41,046 bases of DNA, taken from contig JAIUMV010000028.1 of NCBI GenBank assembly GCA_022565395.1, forward strand, positions 1-41,046, given 5' to 3'. Shown in pieces: positions 40,921 through 41,046 of this stretch (its first letter is position 1; every line of letters starts with the position of its first letter). The translations under genes and the position numbers were made by a program. The notes under the pieces are model-generated. The model saw only the letters and a program-made list of their open reading frames with translations. It searched no databases and had not been told where the DNA came from. This stretch comes from Marinobacter sp. Lineage in GTDB: Bacteria > Pseudomonadota > Gammaproteobacteria > Pseudomonadales > Oleiphilaceae.

Positions 40921-41046
40921 TGTAGTAGCCCCCATTTAAACCGGACACCTTGGTAGAAGCAAAGGCCTAGGCATAGACCTAGTGCAAAGGAGTGTCCAAG
41001 GTGGAGAGAATCGAAGTCATAACCGGAGTGCAGCGCCGTCGCCGGT
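40921..41046 (+). mobile_element. Left end of an IS3-family (IS2-group-like) insertion sequence
   Basis: From 40921 the sequence TGTAGTAGCCCCCATTTAAA, followed by CCGGACACC, has the TG start, C-run and CCGGACA core typical of IS2-group ends, and 80 bases later a transposase orfA begins. The element continues past the window edge, so its right end, length and target duplication are not visible. The break in the propeller gene at 40920/40921 supports this as the precise end. Confidence 0.75.
41001..41046 (+). CDS. Transposase OrfA N-terminus (partial)
   Basis: GTG 41001 with AGGAG eight bases upstream opens VERIEVITGVQRRRR, the typical start of small helix-turn-helix OrfA proteins of IS3/IS2- and IS66-type elements (EV..G..RRRR). 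It runs off the window after 15 residues. Confidence 0.75.
   Translation, partial: MERIEVITGVQRRRR

Noticed and set aside
40921-40935. Apparent ATG start of the propeller gene
   Set aside because: These codons belong to the insertion-sequence end and lack a ribosome site; the true start has been separated.

Overview
The window looks like chromosome of a free-living, probably marine, lipid-using gammaproteobacterium of the Marinobacter/Alcanivorax/Pseudomonas type. The evidence is the gene content: a LipA-type lipase with its own foldase, a FadL channel, PhoX, Rof, RlmJ, a SerA/D-2-hydroxyglutarate dehydrogenase pair, and moderately high GC with AGGAG ribosome sites. The exact genus cannot be read from the sequence. 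No rRNA, tRNA, CRISPR array or phage gene was seen.

Layout. 0-8.6 kb holds a dispersed hairpin repeat, a crotonase, a Rof-like Rho antiterminator, a Tat-exported PhoX lipoprotein ending in a near-perfect terminator, a small membrane protein, two small cysteine-bearing or secreted genes next to a perfect CRP/Vfr-like palindrome, an MFS carrier, a chemoreceptor without a periplasmic sensor, and RlmJ. 8.6-11.1 kb holds a LuxR-type response regulator and a hybrid histidine kinase, tail to tail. 11.1-13.7 kb is the lipase/foldase pair, with a terminator-like hairpin between the two genes, plus a DUF4168 protein. 14-17.7 kb has an SDR, two alpha/beta hydrolases and an OmpA-like lipoprotein.

17.7-32.5 kb is the most striking part: ten tightly packed minus-strand genes, most with overlapping or abutting ends. 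In transcription order they are: a LolA-like periplasmic protein, an outer-membrane barrel-like protein, an RND/MMPL exporter, a UbiA-family prenyltransferase, a 909-residue fusion of a class I-like HMG-CoA reductase with an aminoglycoside-phosphotransferase-type kinase, a PEP-synthase/rifampin-phosphotransferase-like enzyme, a GNAT-like acyltransferase, an acyl-AMP ligase, a CDP-alcohol phosphatidyltransferase and a CarS-like CTP:lipid cytidylyltransferase. Reductase, kinase(s), UbiA, CarS and CDP-alcohol transferase together resemble the logic of archaeal ether-lipid synthesis, joined here to acyl activation and an export triad. I infer a biosynthesis-and-export operon for an unusual, possibly isoprenoid-containing, polar lipid; the product is unknown. 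A 7TMR-DISM-type membrane sensor gene lies just upstream on the same strand.

34.4-41 kb has a 0.6-kb gene-free stretch with a dispersed repeat motif, then serA divergent from a D-2-hydroxyglutarate dehydrogenase gene (a known functional pair), a FadL channel with an unusual insertion, a small secreted protein, and a beta-propeller gene cut by the left end of an insertion sequence (IS2-group-like) that runs off the window.
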